Positions 5,795 through 7,018 of a stretch of DNA of 7,018 nucleotides are shown in pieces. Under the pieces are notes generated by a model. That model did not search any database. It saw only the letters and a program-made list of their open reading frames with translations, and was not told the origin of the DNA. Position 1 is the first letter of the stretch. Every line of letters starts with the position of its first letter. Location: the NCBI GenBank assembly GCA_041672395.1, contig JBAYZS010000083.1:1-7018 (forward strand), given 5' to 3'. The position numbers and the translations under genes are program-made. This DNA is from UBA5287 sp041672395 (GTDB taxonomy: Bacteria > Bacteroidota > Bacteroidia > Bacteroidales > Dysgonomonadaceae).

Positions 5795-7018
5795 TTAAAG
5801 GCTTTTCAATTGTGCATCGACCACGATCGACTCTCCTCTTTTCAACTTATAGGTTTTCGAAATGGCTCCTGTCCGAAGCGGGAGTATTCCTCCCGTTTGA
5901 GAATAGATCGTAGCTTCTTTCAATGTGCCATGCTCCCAGGTTAGATCAACTACAAAGCCACCTCTTGTTTTGATACCCTTTACCGAACCTGTTTTTGACA
6001 TTGCATTGGGGAGTGAAGGAAGGAGATGAACTTCGAAACTTCCGTCTTTTCTTTTCAAATGACTTTGAACGAGCATTTCGGCAATAGCGGCCGTAGCGCC
6101 AAAATTACCGTCAATCTGGAAAGGAGGATGATCATCGAAAAGATTGGGTAAAGTCTTTTCCGCAAGTAAAACGGATAATAATTTGAAGGCATGATCCCCA
6201 TCATGTAAACGATTCCACATATTTATTTTCCATGCTAATCCCCAACCTGTACCTCCATCACCGCGGGCTATAAGGGTTTTACGTGCTGCTTCCGCTAACT
6301 CTGGCGTCCCTACTACCGTAATCTGATTTCCGGGATGTAACCCGAATAAATGGGAAGTATGCCGATGATGGGGTTCCACTTCGTCGTAATCTTCTGCCCA
6401 TTCTAAAATCCGTCCGTTCTTTTCACTTACACGGATATCAGGGATCCTTTTCAAGGTGGCTTCACATTCTTTTCTGAAGACAACATCTGTATTCAAAATC
6501 TTACTCGCATCAATACAATTTGTCAATAAGTTATGAATGATCTCCATGTCCATGGTAGCGCCATAGGTAAATACCGAATGTTCACCGTTGGGCAAGATAA
6601 ATGCATTCTCAGGTGAATATGAGGGATTGGTCACCAATTTTCCGGCGTAAGCTGTTCCTGCAGGTGCTTCTACCAAAAAATCCATGATGAAACGGGCAGC
6701 TCCTTTCATAATTGGCCAAGCTCGTTGAGCCAAAAAGTCCTTATCACCGGTAAAACAATAGTGTTCCCAGGGATGCTGTGCCAACCATGCTGATCCCATT
6801 GGCCATATCCCCTGCGGTCCATCCGCTGGAGCAGTATAGCCCCAGGCATCTGTCAGATGGTGAACCACCCATCCCCTGGCACCATAAATCGTCTCCGCAC
6901 TTTTTTCACCCGGCTTTATTAAAACATCTATTAGATCGAATAATGGAGTATGCATTTCTGACAAATTGGTCAAATCGGACGACCAATAATTCATCTGAAA
7001 ATTAATATTTGTATGAAA
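5795..7018 (-). CDS. GH95 alpha-L-fucosidase / alpha-L-galactosidase, C-terminal part (cut by window edge)
   Basis: The frame stays open to base 7018, so this is the last about 407 residues of a protein that is normally near 800 aa. The ATG at 6992-6994 is not the start: the codons before it read FHTNINFQ and complete the family motif NIN..MNYW. The two Asn there (codons 7007-7009 and 7001-7003) match the catalytic pair of Bifidobacterium AfcA. The general acid is probably the Glu in SPENAF (6608-6610), and the assisting Asp is in IDGNFG (6110-6112). HRHTSHLFGLHPG (about 6327-6365) and GGTGWGLAWKINMWNRL are also typical of the (alpha/alpha)6 catalytic domain, and a short beta-domain closes the protein. 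All visible key residues are present. GH95 enzymes remove terminal alpha-1,2-linked L-fucose or L-galactose from host glycans, xyloglucan or other polysaccharides; the substrate cannot be decided here. Export cannot be judged because the N-terminus lies outside. Confidence 0.95.
   Translation of the reverse strand, partial: FHTNINFQMNYWSSDLTNLSEMHTPLFDLIDVLIKPGEKSAETIYGARGWVVHHLTDAWGYTAPADGPQGIWPMGSAWLAQHPWEHYCFTGDKDFLAQRAWPIMKGAARFIMDFLVEAPAGTAYAGKLVTNPSYSPENAFILPNGEHSVFTYGATMDMEIIHNLLTNCIDASKILNTDVVFRKECEATLKRIPDIRVSEKNGRILEWAEDYDEVEPHHRHTSHLFGLHPGNQITVVGTPELAEAARKTLIARGDGGTGWGLAWKINMWNRLHDGDHAFKLLSVLLAEKTLPNLFDDHPPFQIDGNFGATAAIAEMLVQSHLKRKDGSFEVHLLPSLPNAMSKTGSVKGIKTRGGFVVDLTWEHGTLKEATIYSQTGGILPLRTGAISKTYKLKRGESIVVDAQLKSL

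Noticed and set aside
5784..5796. Palindrome AAAATGACATTTT at the GH95 stop as a terminator
   Set aside because: The stem is only A/T plus one or two G/C pairs with a 1-nt centre, overlaps the stop codon, and no T-run follows on the minus strand.
5766..5806. Direct repeat AAGGCTTTT at 5766-5774 and 5798-5806
   Set aside because: Nine bases in A/T-rich DNA with one copy inside the GH95 coding end; no flanking element or target-site context.
6778..7005. Plus-strand ORF of 75 aa and a GH95 start at the ATG at 6994
   Set aside because: The plus ORF lies opposite conserved GH95 motifs. The ATG at 6994 is the Met inside NIN..MNYW; the minus frame stays open to the window edge with family-matching residues, so the gene is cut by the window rather than truncated in the genome.

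Overview
The window looks like part of a Bacteroidota chromosome. It carries a SusC-like outer-membrane protein with an N-terminal carboxypeptidase-regulatory-like domain, a LytS/LytTR two-component pair, a family GH95 glycoside hydrolase, and a promoter of the Bacteroidota type (TTTG, 20 nt, TAnnTTTG). Bacteroidales is my guess for the order, but the sequence does not fix it. Every supported gene is on the minus strand, so transcription runs from high to low coordinates.

Layout in transcription order. (1) 7018-5795: the C-terminal part of a GH95 alpha-L-fucosidase/alpha-L-galactosidase, cut by the window edge. (2) 5794-5668: a 127-bp gap with no clear terminator but a good promoter for the next gene. 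(3) 5667-1023: a tight three-gene unit made of a 934-aa outer-membrane beta-barrel protein, an 11-nt gap, a 368-aa four-TM LytS-type histidine kinase, and a 240-aa LytTR response regulator whose start overlaps the kinase stop (TAATG). (4) 1022-785: a 238-bp non-coding gap. It holds a short palindrome and a striking array of 11-bp units (heptamer TCTCACT plus four variable bases) at 809-907. (5) 784-8: a small AT-rich lipoprotein gene of unknown family.

The three-gene unit reads as a cell-envelope signalling module: an outer-membrane protein made together with a membrane kinase and a DNA-binding regulator. The outer-membrane protein has a 30-residue Gly/Arg-rich tail after its last beta strand. 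The kinase loop predicted to lie in the periplasm carries a similar Met-Gln...Arg-Pro-Gly-Arg...Gly-Pro stretch. This suggests, but does not prove, that the two proteins meet or see the same ligand in the periplasm. The GH95 enzyme points to a polysaccharide- or glycan-degrading lifestyle, but nothing in the sequence ties it to the signalling unit.

The most unusual non-coding feature is the 11-bp-phased array just upstream of the lipoprotein gene. Neither the array nor the kinase/outer-membrane protein link can be called a new system on this sequence alone.
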